Source: Novosphingopyxis sp965218915 (GTDB lineage: Bacteria > Pseudomonadota > Alphaproteobacteria > Sphingomonadales > Sphingomonadaceae). From it: DNA of 64,000 nt. The stretch's first letter is position 1, and every line of letters starts with the position of its first letter. This document shows, one piece after another, positions 8,104-17,685 of the stretch. The stretch covers positions 1,054,001-1,118,000 of the forward strand of contig NZ_OZ244708.1 of NCBI RefSeq assembly GCF_965218915.1. Direction: 5' to 3'. The notes under the pieces are model-generated. The model was not told the origin of the DNA. It made no database searches and saw nothing but the letters and a program-made list of their open reading frames with translations. The translations under genes and the position numbers were made by a program.

Positions 8104-9387
8104 TCAGATTTGGTCGATCAGGGCGTCCAGCCCGCGCTCCTCGACTTCCGCGCTGACCCGCATCGGCAGGGCGGCGGAGACGGCATAGCCCAGGATCAGC
8201 GTGGCGACCGCGGTCCAGGCGGCGACCGCGCCGACGGCGACGAGTTGGATGACGAGCTGCGACAGCACGCCCGCGCCGTCCGCATAGCCCACGCCGTCGA
8301 ACGCCGAAGCGGACAGGATCGCGGTGAGCATCACCCCGACGACGGCGCCGGTGCCATGGAGCGCGAACACGCCCATGGCGTCGTCGATCGAGAGTTTGCT
8401 CTGGATCAGGCCGAACATGGTGCGGCACAGGATCGCGGCGAGCGCGCCGACGATGAGCGCGCCGAGCGGTCCCACCGAACCGGCCGCCGCCGAGATCGCG
8501 ACATGGCCCGCAATCGCGCCCAGGGCAAATCCGCTCAGCGTGGCATGGCCATATCTGCGCCGGTCGAGCGCGGCCCAGACCAGCGCGGACAGGCAGGCGG
8601 CGAGATGCGTGTTGACGATCGCGCTGCCCGCGCCGAGGTCGCTCGCGGTAAGCGCCGATCCGCCCGACAGCGCCAGCCAGCCGATCCAGATCAGGCCGAG
8701 CCCGCCCAGGCTGACGACCCCGTTGGAGGCGAAGACCCCGCGGGCATCGAAATCGCGGCGGCGGCCGATCATCAGCGCGATGACGAGCGCGGCGACTCCC
8801 GCGGTGAGGTGGACGGTGAGGCCGCCGGCGAAATCGATCACGCCCATATCGGCGAGCCAGCCGCCGCCCTGGGTCCAGCGCGCGACCGGCGCGTAGACCA
8901 TCAGCGACCACAGGGCGGAAAAGACCAGGACCCAGCCGAAGCGCGCGCGCTCGGCATAGGCGCCGACTAGGATCACCGGGGCCAGGATGGCGGGCATCAT
9001 GTTGAACAGCGCGAAGACGATTTCGCCGATGCTCTGCCCCTCGCGCACCGCCAGCGTATCGGCGAACATCGCGTTGGATAGCGAGCCGAGCCAGTCCCCG
9101 CCGTCGGCGGAAAAGGCGATGCTGTAACCGATCGCGATCCACAGCGCGGAAACGACCGCCATCACCGCGCCGATCTGCAGCGGGATCGACAGCATGTTCT
9201 TGGCGCGCACGCGGCCGGCATAGAAGAGCGCGAAGCCGGGCACGGTGGCCATCAGCACGAACAGTGCGGACGACAGCATCCAGGCGGTGTTGCCGCTGTC
9301 GGTCAGCACCTCGGGCACCTGTGCGTAGGCGGGCGCGGCGATCAGGCCGAGGACGAGGGCGGCGGGAAGCAGTTTGAGAGCGCGCAT
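8104..9387 (-). CDS. amtB: Ammonium transporter (Amt family)
   Basis: The 427-residue protein has a signal peptide (cleavage near AYAQ) and about eleven membrane segments, as in AmtB. The pore histidines are seen in GLTVHLTAG and VFALHGTGA, and MLGxI-type packing segments such as SGGSALTASDLGAGSAIVNT fit the family. It moves ammonium across the inner membrane. A PII protein gene (glnK/glnB) normally sits next to amtB; here the neighbours are an oxidoreductase and a dehydrogenase, so regulation by PII would have to act from another locus. Confidence 0.92.
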   Translation of the reverse strand: MRALKLLPAALVLGLIAAPAYAQVPEVLTDSGNTAWMLSSALFVLMATVPGFALFYAGRVRAKNMLSIPLQIGAVMAVVSALWIAIGYSIAFSADGGDWLGSLSNAMFADTLAVREGQSIGEIVFALFNMMPAILAPVILVGAYAERARFGWVLVFSALWSLMVYAPVARWTQGGGWLADMGVIDFAGGLTVHLTAGVAALVIALMIGRRRDFDARGVFASNGVVSLGGLGLIWIGWLALSGGSALTASDLGAGSAIVNTHLAACLSALVWAALDRRRYGHATLSGFALGAIAGHVAISAAAGSVGPLGALIVGALAAILCRTMFGLIQSKLSIDDAMGVFALHGTGAVVGVMLTAILSASAFDGVGYADGAGVLSQLVIQLVAVGAVAAWTAVATLILGYAVSAALPMRVSAEVEERGLDALIDQI

Positions 9388-9459
9388 GGACGGGCCTTGG
9401 TTCGCGGGAATGTGCAGGCGGGTCTAGCGCGTCGGAGGCTGCAATTTGGTTAATGCCCG

Positions 9460-9636
9460 GTCTAAATCCCCCCGTTCCGGAGAGGGGGATCATCCGAAGG
9501 AGAGGCACTCTCGACATTGCCCAACCTTTGACGGGGCAGGTGCCCCTCCACCGGGTCCCCGTGAAGTATTACTTCGCGGGGTGCCCCCCACCCCGACTTC
9601 GTCGGCGGTCCCCCTCAGCTTCGCGAGGGTAGGATT
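9460..9636. repeat. REP-like palindromic repeats
   Basis: This intergenic stretch holds several GC-rich hairpin arms, for example CCCCGTGAAGTATTACTTCGCGGGG around 9556-9580 (shown by its arms CCCCG/CGGGG) and CCTCAGCTTCGCGAGG near 9614-9629. The cccctccacc and ggtccccct words are shared with the palindromes inside valS, so this is a member of the same repeat family. No gene is visible in 9388-9636. Confidence 0.5.
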
Positions 9637-10635
9637 TCATCCCATTCCGGTCAGCACCTGGTCCGGGGGCCGGTGCCCGTCGGCCCAGATGCGAATATTG
9701 GCGATTACCCGTTCGCCCGACGCCTCGCGTCCCTCGAAGGTCGCGCTGCCAAGATGCGGCAGCAGCACCACATTGTCGAGCGCGAGCAGACGCGGGTCGA
9801 CCGCGGGCTCGTGCGTATAGACGTCGAGTCCCGCACCGCCGATGCGGCCCGCCTCCAGCGCCTCGATCAGCGCGTCCTCGTCGATCAGCTCGCCGCGCGA
9901 GGTGTTGATGAGATACGCCTCCGGCTTCATCGCGCGGATGCGGCCCGCGTCGATGAAGCCGCGGGTCTCCTCGGTGAGCGGCGCGTGGAGCGAGACGATG
10001 TCGCTGCGCGCGACCAGCCGGTCGAGATCGGGCTCATAGGTGACGCCCAGTTCCTCCTCGATCAGCGGGGGCAGGCGACGGCGCTTGTTATAGAGGATGT
10101 TGAAGCCGAAACCGCGCGCACGCTGCGCCACCGCCTCGCCGATCCGCCCGAAACCGACGATGCCCAGCGTCTTGCCGCCGACGCGGTGACCCAGCATGCC
10201 GCTCGGCCGCCAGCCCTTCCAGCCGCCCGATCGCATCAGCTTCTCGCCCTCGGCCAGCCGGCGGGGGACCGAAAGGATCAGCGCCAGCGTCATGTCGGCC
10301 GTATCCTCGGTGAACACACCGGGCGTGTTGGTGACGGCGATGTGCCGCTGCTGCGCCGCGGCCAGATCGATATGGTCGACACCCGTGCCGAAATTGGCGA
10401 TCAGCTTCAGCCGGTCCGGCGCCGCCGCGATCAGCGCGGCATCGATCCGGTCGGTGACCGTGGGAACCAGCACGTCGCAATCGGCCATCGCGGCGGCCAG
10501 CTCTTCGCGGGTGAGGGCATGATCGTCCGGGTTGAAGCGCGCGTCGAACAGCTCGGCCATGCGCGCCTCCACCTCCGGCAGCAGCCTGGCGGTCATGACG
10601 ACCCTGGGTTTGGCGATGCGCGGTTCGTCGGTCAT
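9637..10635 (-). CDS. D-isomer-specific 2-hydroxyacid dehydrogenase (glyoxylate reductase-like)
   Basis: The 332-residue enzyme reduces a 2-keto acid with NAD(P)H. The Rossmann motif GIVGFGRIG is at 158-166, the catalytic triad is Arg247 (NTSRG), Glu276 (HEP) and His294 (LPHLGS), and the substrate loop NFGTGVDHID is at 81-90. The length and spacing match glyoxylate/hydroxypyruvate reductases. It is divergent from the SH3-like gene, an arrangement I know from other sphingomonads, but the exact substrate is not decided by sequence. Confidence 0.88.
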   Translation of the reverse strand: MTDEPRIAKPRVVMTARLLPEVEARMAELFDARFNPDDHALTREELAAAMADCDVLVPTVTDRIDAALIAAAPDRLKLIANFGTGVDHIDLAAAQQRHIAVTNTPGVFTEDTADMTLALILSVPRRLAEGEKLMRSGGWKGWRPSGMLGHRVGGKTLGIVGFGRIGEAVAQRARGFGFNILYNKRRRLPPLIEEELGVTYEPDLDRLVARSDIVSLHAPLTEETRGFIDAGRIRAMKPEAYLINTSRGELIDEDALIEALEAGRIGGAGLDVYTHEPAVDPRLLALDNVVLLPHLGSATFEGREASGERVIANIRIWADGHRPPDQVLTGMG

Positions 10636-10744
10636 GACCTGTCGCTACTGCGCGAAGATGGGACAGGCAAGCGAGCAGGGGACTTGCCGGGGCGGGGCCG
10701 CGATCGATATAAGCGCCGTCACCGTGGGGAGATCGTCGCGCATC

Positions 10745-11242
10745 ATGCAATTCAGGCCAATCTTGTTCGCCATCACCCTCGTCGCGGCGCTCGTCGCCTT
10801 CGCGGTGCCGGTCGCGGCGCAAAGCGATCCCGAGCTGCCCTATTGGGCCTCGATCGACGTGGACGAGGCACGCATGCGGGCCGGACCATCGACCGAATTT
10901 CCGATCAAATGGATCTACCGGCGCAAATACCTGCCGGTGAAGGTGATCGACCGGATGGACGGCTGGCGCAAGGTGGAGGACCCGGCGGGCGATCAGGGCT
11001 GGATGCACAGCAGGTTGCTGAGCGGAGACCGCACGGCGATCGTCACCGGCGACATTCGCGCGATGCGCGGCGAACCAAGCCCGAACGCGCATGTCGCTTG
11101 GCGTGCGGAGCCGGGCGTGGTCGGCCGGATCAGCGACTGCGACAAGGGCTGGTGTCTGTTCGACGTCGCCGGCCAGCGCGGCTGGATCCAGGCGGACGGC
11201 ATCTGGGGCGAGGAAGAGCTGCCGCGGGCGGAGAGGAAGTGA
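10745..11242 (+). CDS. SH3-like domain protein, secreted
   Basis: The 165-residue protein begins with a signal peptide ending VAAQ near residue 27, followed by two bacterial SH3-like repeats. The first reads RMRAGPSTEFPIKWIY with GWRKVEDPAGDQGWMH; the second covers DIRAMRGEPSPNAHVAWRA and ends GWIQADGIWG. Such domains usually bind cell-wall peptides in the periplasm. The ATG at 10745 is selected because the signal peptide starts there; the frame is open further upstream but overlaps the divergent dehydrogenase gene. No enzymatic domain is present. Confidence 0.8.
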   Translation: MQFRPILFAITLVAALVAFAVPVAAQSDPELPYWASIDVDEARMRAGPSTEFPIKWIYRRKYLPVKVIDRMDGWRKVEDPAGDQGWMHSRLLSGDRTAIVTGDIRAMRGEPSPNAHVAWRAEPGVVGRISDCDKGWCLFDVAGQRGWIQADGIWGEEELPRAERK

Positions 11243-11292
11243 GGTGAACCTTACTCCTCTCCCGCGAGGGGGGAGGGGAGAAAGATTAACGG

Positions 11293-12483
11293 CTAACCCA
11301 CCATCTCCACCGCCACCGCCGTCGCCTCGCCGCCGCCGATGCACAGGCTGGCGATGCCGCGCTTCAGCCCTTGCGTTTCCAGCGCGCCGAGCAGCGTGGT
11401 GATGATCCGCGTGCCGCTGGCGCCGATCGGATGGCCGAGCGCGGTGCCGCCGCCGTTCACGTTGATCTTGGCGTGATCGATCCCGAGGTCCCGCATCGCG
11501 AACATGGCGACGCAGGCGAACGCCTCGTTCACTTCCCACAGATCGACATCGTCCACGCTCCAGCCGGTTTTCTCGAGCAGTTTTTTAATGGCACCGACCG
11601 GGGCAATGGTGAACTCCGCCGGCTCCTGCGCATGCGCCGCGTAAGCGACGATGCGGGCGACCGGCTTCAGACCTTTTTCGCCCGCCACGCTCTGACGCGT
11701 CAGCACCATGGCCGCGGCGCCGTCGCTGATCGAACTGCTGGTCGCTGCGGTGATCGTGCCGTCTTTGGCAAAGGCGGGGCGCAGCGTCGGGATCTTGTCC
11801 GGCTTGCCCTTGCTCGGCCCCTCATCGGTATCGACGGTCTGTTCGCCCGCGCGGTTCTTGAAGCTGACCGCGACAATCTCTTTCTCGAACGCGCCGCTCT
11901 CGATCGCGGCGCTCGCGCGGCGCAGCGATTCGATCGAATATTCGTCCATCGCCTCGCGCGTCAGCTGATATTGGTCGGACATGTCCTGCGCAAAGGTGCC
12001 CATCGCGCGGCCCTCCTCATAGGCATCCTCCAGCCCGTCGAGAAACATATGGTCGTAGGCGGTGTCATGGCCGATACGCGCGCCCGAGCGGTGCTTCTTT
12101 AGAAGATACGGCGCATTGGTCATGCTCTCCATGCCGCCCGCGATCAGCATGTCGACCGAGCCGGTCGCCAGCGCCTCGGCCCCCATGATCACCGTCTGCA
12201 TGCCCGAACCGCAAACCTTGTTGACCGTCGTCGCCTGCACCGACTTGGGCAGTCCGGCCTTGATCCCCGCCTGCCGCGCGGGCGCTTGGCCGAGCCCGGC
12301 GGGCAGCACGCAGCCCATATAGAGGCGGTCGACGTCGCCGCCGTCGATCCCGGCGCGCTCGACCGCGCCCTTGACGGCGGTGGCGCCAAGCTCGGTCGCG
12401 CTGACATCGGACAGCGCGCCCTGCATGGCGCCCATCGGCGTGCGGGCATAGGACAGGATGACGACGGGATCGGAACTGGACAT
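11293..12483 (-). CDS. Acetyl-CoA acetyltransferase (thiolase)
   Basis: The 396-residue protein is a type II thiolase condensing two acetyl-CoA (or cleaving acetoacetyl-CoA). The acyl-accepting cysteine is Cys91 in NKVCGSGMQ, with the C-terminal GGTALGHPIGASG (His351) and CIGGGEA (Cys381) active-site loops. The length is standard for AtoB/PhaA. It could serve beta-oxidation, polyhydroxybutyrate or ketone-body metabolism; neighbours do not settle this. A short palindrome (CTCCTCTCCCGC with matching arm, 11253-11280) lies just downstream. Confidence 0.9.
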   Translation of the reverse strand: MSSSDPVVILSYARTPMGAMQGALSDVSATELGATAVKGAVERAGIDGGDVDRLYMGCVLPAGLGQAPARQAGIKAGLPKSVQATTVNKVCGSGMQTVIMGAEALATGSVDMLIAGGMESMTNAPYLLKKHRSGARIGHDTAYDHMFLDGLEDAYEEGRAMGTFAQDMSDQYQLTREAMDEYSIESLRRASAAIESGAFEKEIVAVSFKNRAGEQTVDTDEGPSKGKPDKIPTLRPAFAKDGTITAATSSSISDGAAAMVLTRQSVAGEKGLKPVARIVAYAAHAQEPAEFTIAPVGAIKKLLEKTGWSVDDVDLWEVNEAFACVAMFAMRDLGIDHAKINVNGGGTALGHPIGASGTRIITTLLGALETQGLKRGIASLCIGGGEATAVAVEMVG

Positions 12484-12790
12484 TCGTGGGCCTTTCTACG
12501 GCGTGGATATCTGCAACGGATGTAGACCAAACGAGCCTTGGGTCAAATCGGTCCATGTCAAGCGGCGGGACGGGATCGCGCACCGGCGATCTGCGCGGAT
12601 CGACAGCTGGTTATCCCGACCACGCCTGATTTGAAACGAGAAAATCGGTATAATCCGCAGTTGCGCTTTTCCGCACATAGTTTAGCTTCTTGAGAATAAT
12701 ATAACAAAATCCGGGAGTCGGGATGACCTGTCGTATAAGCGCAAAGCCGTTGCGCGCTCACAATGCGAGCTGCAAAAAATGGAGCGAAGC
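12484..12790. other. Intergenic region between divergent genes
   Basis: About 300 bp separate the thiolase and the MFS symporter starts. Base composition shifts visibly here: the centre (12690-12720) is AT-rich (gaataatataacaaaat), unlike the DNA to the left. I see no convincing -35/-10 pair and no small gene. It marks the left edge of the accessory-looking stretch that runs to the copper cluster. Confidence 0.4.
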
Positions 12791-14308
12791 ATGATCGCTC
12801 CACCCGGGAGCCTGCCGCGGCGAAAAAAAACGCTGTTCGACAAGATAGCTTATGGTTTTGGCTCCATCGCCTACGGTGTGAAAGACAACGGCTTTCAGGT
12901 TCTCCTGCTGCTTTACTACAATCAAGCGCTCGGTCTGTCAGCCTCTCTGGTCGGTTTCGCGGTGATGATCGCCCTTGTTTGTGATGCGATCTCGGATCCC
13001 CTGGTCGGCCGCATGTCGGACAACCTTCGATCACGTTGGGGCCGGCGCCATCCATTCATGTATGCCGCCGCGCTTCCCGTTGCGATCTCCTACTATTTCC
13101 TTTGGAATCCGCCTGCCGGTCTGGAGGGCGATGGACTGTTTTATTATCTGCTGATCCTGATGATCTGCATTCGGACTTTCATTACCTTCTATGAAATCCC
13201 CAGCAGCGCGCTCGTCGTCGATCTCACGGAGGATTATGACGAGCGCACTTCGTTTCTGAGCTTCCGCTATTTTTTCGGTTGGATCGGCGGACTGACCATG
13301 GCGGTGGCCGCGTTCAGCGTGTTCCTTCGCCCGAGCCCGGAATATCCGGACGGGCCACTGAATCTCGAAGGCTATTCCAATTACGGCCTGACCGCCTCGC
13401 TTATCATGCTGGTGGCGATTGTGGTTTCTTCGATCGGCACTCACCGGCACATTCCGACCTTCCGCCCGACACCGCCGAAGCAGCCCTTCGACCTTGCGCG
13501 ATCAGCGCGCGAGATATTTGCCACTCTAACCTTTAAACCCTTCATGATAATGCTCGGTGCAACATTCTTTGCCTATGCCGCATCGGGAGTTGCGGGGTCG
13601 ATCCTCACTTATTTTCGTATCTACTTCTGGGAGCTTACCGGCGACCAGATATCCATCCTGCTGTTCGGCAATTTTGCGTCGGTGGTCATAGCATTATTCT
13701 TGGCGCCTCGGGTTGCCGCGCATATGGGCAAGAAACCAGCGGCGATCATGTTCGCGGTGTTGACTATCATTCTCAGTCCGCTTGCCTATGCGGGGCGTTT
13801 GTTCGATGTCATGCCCGCCAACGGCGATCCGGCGCTGGTCGTCATTCTCTTCATTACCAGCTTTTTGAATACGATCCTGGTAATGAGTTCGGGGGTGGTT
13901 GGGTCCTCGATGCTGGCTGATGTGGTCGAGGATTTTGCTTCTCGAACCAGGAAATTTTCAGCGGGCCTGTTTTTTTCGGCCAACGGTTTCGTGCTCAAGG
14001 CCTTGTCCGGCGTAGGTGTGTTCGGGGCGGGCATAATCCTCGATTTTGTAAGCTTTCCCGAAGGGGCCAAAGTCGGCGCTGTTGCCCCAGACGTATTGAC
14101 CAATATGGCTTTAACCGAAATACCGGTGCTTGCGTCGCTTCAAATCGTCTCGCTGCTTTTCGTCTTTGCCTATCCCATCAGCCGATCGCGTCACGAGCAA
14201 AACCTGCGAAAAATTCATGTTGAAGACGAAGTTCGCGAGGCGGCGGCGGAGATTCAGAGTGCCGAAGGCGAAGCAGGGCGTGCTTTACAAGGACGAACTA
14301 CGGTCTGA
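12791..14308 (+). CDS. MFS transporter, glycoside-pentoside-hexuronide (MelB-like) symporter type
   Basis: The 505-residue protein has twelve predicted membrane segments and the GPH-family signature region DAISDPLVGRMSDNLRSRWG with RRHPFMYAA. It is expected to import a sugar, glycoside or related solute with a cation. The ATG at 12791 is chosen because GGAG lies six bases upstream; the ATG at 12779 has no such site. The C-terminus is a charged cytoplasmic tail (EDEVREAAAEIQSAEGEAG). It is followed by a hairpin plus T-tract at 14312 and then by an enoyl-CoA hydratase. A paralogue missing its middle lies at 20052. Confidence 0.85.
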   Translation: MIAPPGSLPRRKKTLFDKIAYGFGSIAYGVKDNGFQVLLLLYYNQALGLSASLVGFAVMIALVCDAISDPLVGRMSDNLRSRWGRRHPFMYAAALPVAISYYFLWNPPAGLEGDGLFYYLLILMICIRTFITFYEIPSSALVVDLTEDYDERTSFLSFRYFFGWIGGLTMAVAAFSVFLRPSPEYPDGPLNLEGYSNYGLTASLIMLVAIVVSSIGTHRHIPTFRPTPPKQPFDLARSAREIFATLTFKPFMIMLGATFFAYAASGVAGSILTYFRIYFWELTGDQISILLFGNFASVVIALFLAPRVAAHMGKKPAAIMFAVLTIILSPLAYAGRLFDVMPANGDPALVVILFITSFLNTILVMSSGVVGSSMLADVVEDFASRTRKFSAGLFFSANGFVLKALSGVGVFGAGIILDFVSFPEGAKVGAVAPDVLTNMALTEIPVLASLQIVSLLFVFAYPISRSRHEQNLRKIHVEDEVREAAAEIQSAEGEAGRALQGRTTV

Positions 14309-14311
14309 GGG

Positions 14312-14336
14312 ATCGGCACGCCGATATTGTTTTTTT
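14312..14336 (+). terminator. Possible intrinsic terminator after the MFS gene
   Basis: A short inverted repeat ATCGG/CCGAT with a four-base loop is followed by attgttttttt. The T-run is clear but the stem is only five pairs, so termination is probably partial. Confidence 0.45.
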
Positions 14337-14432
14337 AAGGTGGGGATCATTGACGAGAATTCGCTTGTTCGAAGCGATCCTGACGTCACCCCCTCAGAAG
14401 ACGCAGTTGCTGAAATATGCCGAGGAGAAAAT

Positions 14433-15233
14433 ATGTTCCAGCCGACTACGGCTAAGATCGACAGCAGCGAGCTGGCCGTCTCCTATCCTTCGGTTGGCAT
14501 ATGCCTGATTGCGCTGGCTCGGCCTGAACGGCGCAACGCGCTTTCCACAAAGCTACTGATTGCGGTTGCCGCAGCTCTCACCGCCGCTGGGATTGATAAG
14601 AATATCCGGGTCGTGATCGTGACGGGAGGGCCAGATTGTTTTGCGGCCGGTGCCGACATCAACGAGCTTGATCAAGCAGATGCCGATGAGCCGATCGATA
14701 GCCCCCGTTTTATGGCATGGGGAACGATCCGTAGTTTTTCCAAGCCTCTGATCGCTGCCGTGGAAGGATGGTGTCTCGGCGCCGGCCTCGAACTGGCCAT
14801 GACTGCCGATTATATCATTGCAGGCGAGGGCGCGTGTTTTGGACAGCCTGAAATCAACGTGGGTATCATTCCGGGCGGCGGTGGAACGGCCTTGCTGTCG
14901 AGACTGGTCGGTCGGTCGGTCGCTACACGCATGATCCTGACAGGAGAGCCGATCAGCGCGCAAGCGGCATTGGCGAACGGTCTGGTTGGCGAGGTCACGC
15001 CATCCACTGCGGCGATCGAGGCAGCCATGGCCCTGGCCGAAAGCTTGGCGAAACGCGCTCCGCTTGCGCTCTATGCGGCCAAAGCCAGTCTGCGCGACGC
15101 CGACGTGCTGCCCATCGACGAGCATTTCGTTGCCGAACGGCGCCGCTTTATCGAACTGCTCAGCACCGCAGACAAGAAAGAAGGAATGGCGGCATTTCAA
15201 GAGAAACGTCCCGCGCGGTGGTGCGGTCGCTGA
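14433..15233 (+). CDS. Enoyl-CoA hydratase/isomerase family protein
   Basis: This is a 266-residue crotonase-fold enzyme. The oxyanion-hole segments are FAAGADINEL and GWCLGAGLELAM. Both hydratase glutamates are present 20 residues apart (Glu120 and Glu140, the latter in FGQPEINVGIIPGGGG), so true water addition to enoyl-CoA is likely. The ATG at 14433 has GAGGAG six bases upstream; the open frame extends further back but overlaps the transporter. Placed between a solute symporter and a TonB receptor, it may belong to a catabolic unit, although no other beta-oxidation gene adjoins it. Confidence 0.85.
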   Translation: MFQPTTAKIDSSELAVSYPSVGICLIALARPERRNALSTKLLIAVAAALTAAGIDKNIRVVIVTGGPDCFAAGADINELDQADADEPIDSPRFMAWGTIRSFSKPLIAAVEGWCLGAGLELAMTADYIIAGEGACFGQPEINVGIIPGGGGTALLSRLVGRSVATRMILTGEPISAQAALANGLVGEVTPSTAAIEAAMALAESLAKRAPLALYAAKASLRDADVLPIDEHFVAERRRFIELLSTADKKEGMAAFQEKRPARWCGR

Positions 15234-15314
15234 ACGAACGGCTTTCTTATCGATGCAAGAAAAAACGACCTCGAGTGCCCTGAGGCATTGCAAAGCCGCA
15301 ATGATCACGAGAAT

Positions 15315-17375
15315 TTATCGGCCAAGTCCTGCCCTCAGTCCGATCCAAACGGTGCGTGACGCGCCAAGGTCGATCGAACCGCCCTGATTGCGCGTGAAGA
15401 CGTCCTCGTCGAAAAGATTTTCGCCGCGTAGCACCAGCGCGAAGCGGTTCGTCACCGCGATCTCGGCAAAGGCATCGAGCGTGGTCGCGGCCGGCAATAT
15501 ATCGGTATTGAGATCATCCTCATATTGCCTGCCGACATGCCGTAGCGTGGCGGACAGACTCCAACTTTCGGACGGGGTGATCCCGATCGTCCCGCTTGCG
15601 GCAAATCCGGGGGTCTGCGCAGGCCGGAAGCCGTCTATTCCGGCGGCGAACCCGCTGCCGTGCGTCCTGGAATCGGTCCAGGCGGCGGATCCGGTGAAGC
15701 GAAAAGCATCGAGCCGCGCACTGGCAGACGCCTCTATCCCGCGCGCTTCCACCGCATCGATATTCCGGCGCTGGCGCAGATCGGGCGCCAGCGTGACATT
15801 GGCGATGGCTTCGCACAGCCGGTTGTCGAAGGCGGTGAGCGCGAGCCGCCATTGCGGGGCCGGCGTATAATCGATGCCAATTTCCACGCCGCGCAGCCGT
15901 TCGTTCCGCAGCTTTTCATTGGCCTTCGTGACCACCGGAAACACCACGAACGGCCGGTAAAGCTCGTTCAGCGTCGGCACGCGCAGGCCGGTATAGGCGG
16001 CGGCGCGCAGCGAGAGTGCGCCGGTCGCCCGGTAGAGCGCGCCCGCGCGGAAACTGCCGTCCCATCCGCTGCGATCGGCATAGCGGTTGTCGATCACCAG
16101 ATTATTGGCCTCGTCGCGCTCTTGGAAAAAGCCTTCGGCGATGCTCCAGCGGTCGGCTCTGGCACCGGCCGTCAGCGTCAGCGCCCCGAGCACGAGATCG
16201 TCCTCGACATAAAACCCCAGATCGCTGTTGCGCCCGCCCGCATTGCGCCGCGCGGTGATGGCGGCGGTGAACGCGCTGATCGCGTCCTCGAACAGCTGGC
16301 CGTCGGCGATGCGCAGATCGCTGCCAAGCCGCAGCGTATTGGCTGCCCCTGTCGGCGGCCTGATTTCGATCTTGCCGCCGATCCCGGTCGAGGGGGTCGA
16401 GCGCTGGTCCAGCACCGGCACGAAGCGCGTCGAGCTGATCACGATATTGGTGAAATCGCGCGCCTGAACATAGCCGAGCACATCGAATTGCCAGCGGCCT
16501 TTGCCGACCAGTCGCAAGCTGGCGTCCTGACCGCTGCTCGTGCTGTCGGCACCGTCGAAGCGCAGCGTCCGGTGATCGGCATAGCCCAGCCCGCGCGCCT
16601 GCAGTTCGATGTCCGGCGTGATCGGGGCCGCGCCGCGCAGGCCCAGCGAATAGCTGTCATAGCGCGCGCGCGCGCTGGCGGGCACGCGCTGGTCGCCGGG
16701 TGTCGTGTAAAAGCCCTGCCCGCGGTCCCAGCGCGCTGAAATGACGGCGAATCCCGCGCCGAGCCGCGGCGCCAGCAGCGCGCTCGCTTCGGTTTCGGCG
16801 CGATCGTTGATGAGTGCGCCGATCTCGGCGACATCGAGCTGGTCCGGCCCGGCGCTTTCCAGCTCAATCGTCCCGGCGACCGCGCCCGCGCCGAACGCAC
16901 CGCTGCCCCCGCCGCGCGTGATGCGAGCCGATGCAAGCCGCTCGGGCGCGATCGCGCTGAAAGGGATATAGCCGAAAAACGGGTCCGCCATCGGCACGCC
17001 GTCGAGCAGCACCAGCGCGCGGCTGGTAGCGTTGCCGCCCAGCGCGCGCAAGGTTGCGCCCTGCGCCGACGGGTTGGACGAACGGCTGTCCGAACGACGG
17101 AATTGCTGAAATCCCGCGACGTTCGACAGCGCGTCCTCGATCCGGCCCGATCCGGTGGACAGCAAGCTCTCGCGCACCAGCAGGACCGAGCCATAGGCTG
17201 GCGTGCCCGGCGTTTCTTCCAGACCGCGACCGGAAACGATGATGGTGTCATTTGCGGAGGAAAGCGGTTGATCGGCTGGCTGGTCCTGTGCGGCATCTTG
17301 GGCGTAGGCCACGGCGGATGTGAACCCGATCCAGAGCAGACTGCAGACGCTGGCGGCAATACGGGCCGTCTTCAT
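15315..17375 (-). CDS. TonB-dependent outer-membrane receptor
   Basis: The protein has 686 residues. A signal peptide (MKTARIAASVCSLLWIG, cleavage near AYAQ) is followed by a plug domain (DTIIVSGRGLEETPG, ALVLLDGVPMADPFFGYIP) and a 22-strand-type barrel ending in a TonB receptor C-terminus (GENLFDEDVFTRNQGGSIDLG, WIGLRAGLGR). It imports an unidentified ligand using TonB energy. The ATG at 17375 is supported by GAGGAA in front. A MITE-like element occupies positions 44-308 upstream of the start, so the promoter either lies in or was displaced by that element. No riboswitch is visible upstream. Confidence 0.88.
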   Translation of the reverse strand: MKTARIAASVCSLLWIGFTSAVAYAQDAAQDQPADQPLSSANDTIIVSGRGLEETPGTPAYGSVLLVRESLLSTGSGRIEDALSNVAGFQQFRRSDSRSSNPSAQGATLRALGGNATSRALVLLDGVPMADPFFGYIPFSAIAPERLASARITRGGGSGAFGAGAVAGTIELESAGPDQLDVAEIGALINDRAETEASALLAPRLGAGFAVISARWDRGQGFYTTPGDQRVPASARARYDSYSLGLRGAAPITPDIELQARGLGYADHRTLRFDGADSTSSGQDASLRLVGKGRWQFDVLGYVQARDFTNIVISSTRFVPVLDQRSTPSTGIGGKIEIRPPTGAANTLRLGSDLRIADGQLFEDAISAFTAAITARRNAGGRNSDLGFYVEDDLVLGALTLTAGARADRWSIAEGFFQERDEANNLVIDNRYADRSGWDGSFRAGALYRATGALSLRAAAYTGLRVPTLNELYRPFVVFPVVTKANEKLRNERLRGVEIGIDYTPAPQWRLALTAFDNRLCEAIANVTLAPDLRQRRNIDAVEARGIEASASARLDAFRFTGSAAWTDSRTHGSGFAAGIDGFRPAQTPGFAASGTIGITPSESWSLSATLRHVGRQYEDDLNTDILPAATTLDAFAEIAVTNRFALVLRGENLFDEDVFTRNQGGSIDLGASRTVWIGLRAGLGR

Positions 17376-17418
17376 GAAAATTCCTCGGTCAGAAAAAATG
17401 CTACAACGATCCGTATTA

Positions 17419-17683
17419 GGGTCAGGACCTGTTACTGGCACGGCCGAGGCGACAAAATGGCGAACAGATCGGACCGAAGCGCGCGCCGGGAACAGTGGTT
17501 CTGTTTCCAAGCGTGCTTCGGTTCGAGCTGGAAGCCATTTTGCCGTCCCTTCGGGATTTGATCGATTTGGCCCATTGCTACGTCGAAGAGGCTTGAAATA
17601 TCGACATATTCCTGCGCCTCTTCTCCTTGCACTGAGCCAAATCGCTTCAAACCTCGGTCGCGCCAGTAATTAGGTCCTGACCC
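17419..17683. mobile_element. 265-bp MITE-like element, family 1, copy 2 (inverted relative to copy 1)
   Basis: The reverse complement matches the element at 6295-6558 with only a handful of differences. Ends are GGGTCAGGACC and GGTCCTGACCC, with TA on both sides (17417-17418 and 17684-17685). It sits directly in front of the TonB receptor gene. No protein-coding function is likely; the interior has only an open frame without start context. Confidence 0.85.
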
Positions 17684-17685
17684 TA

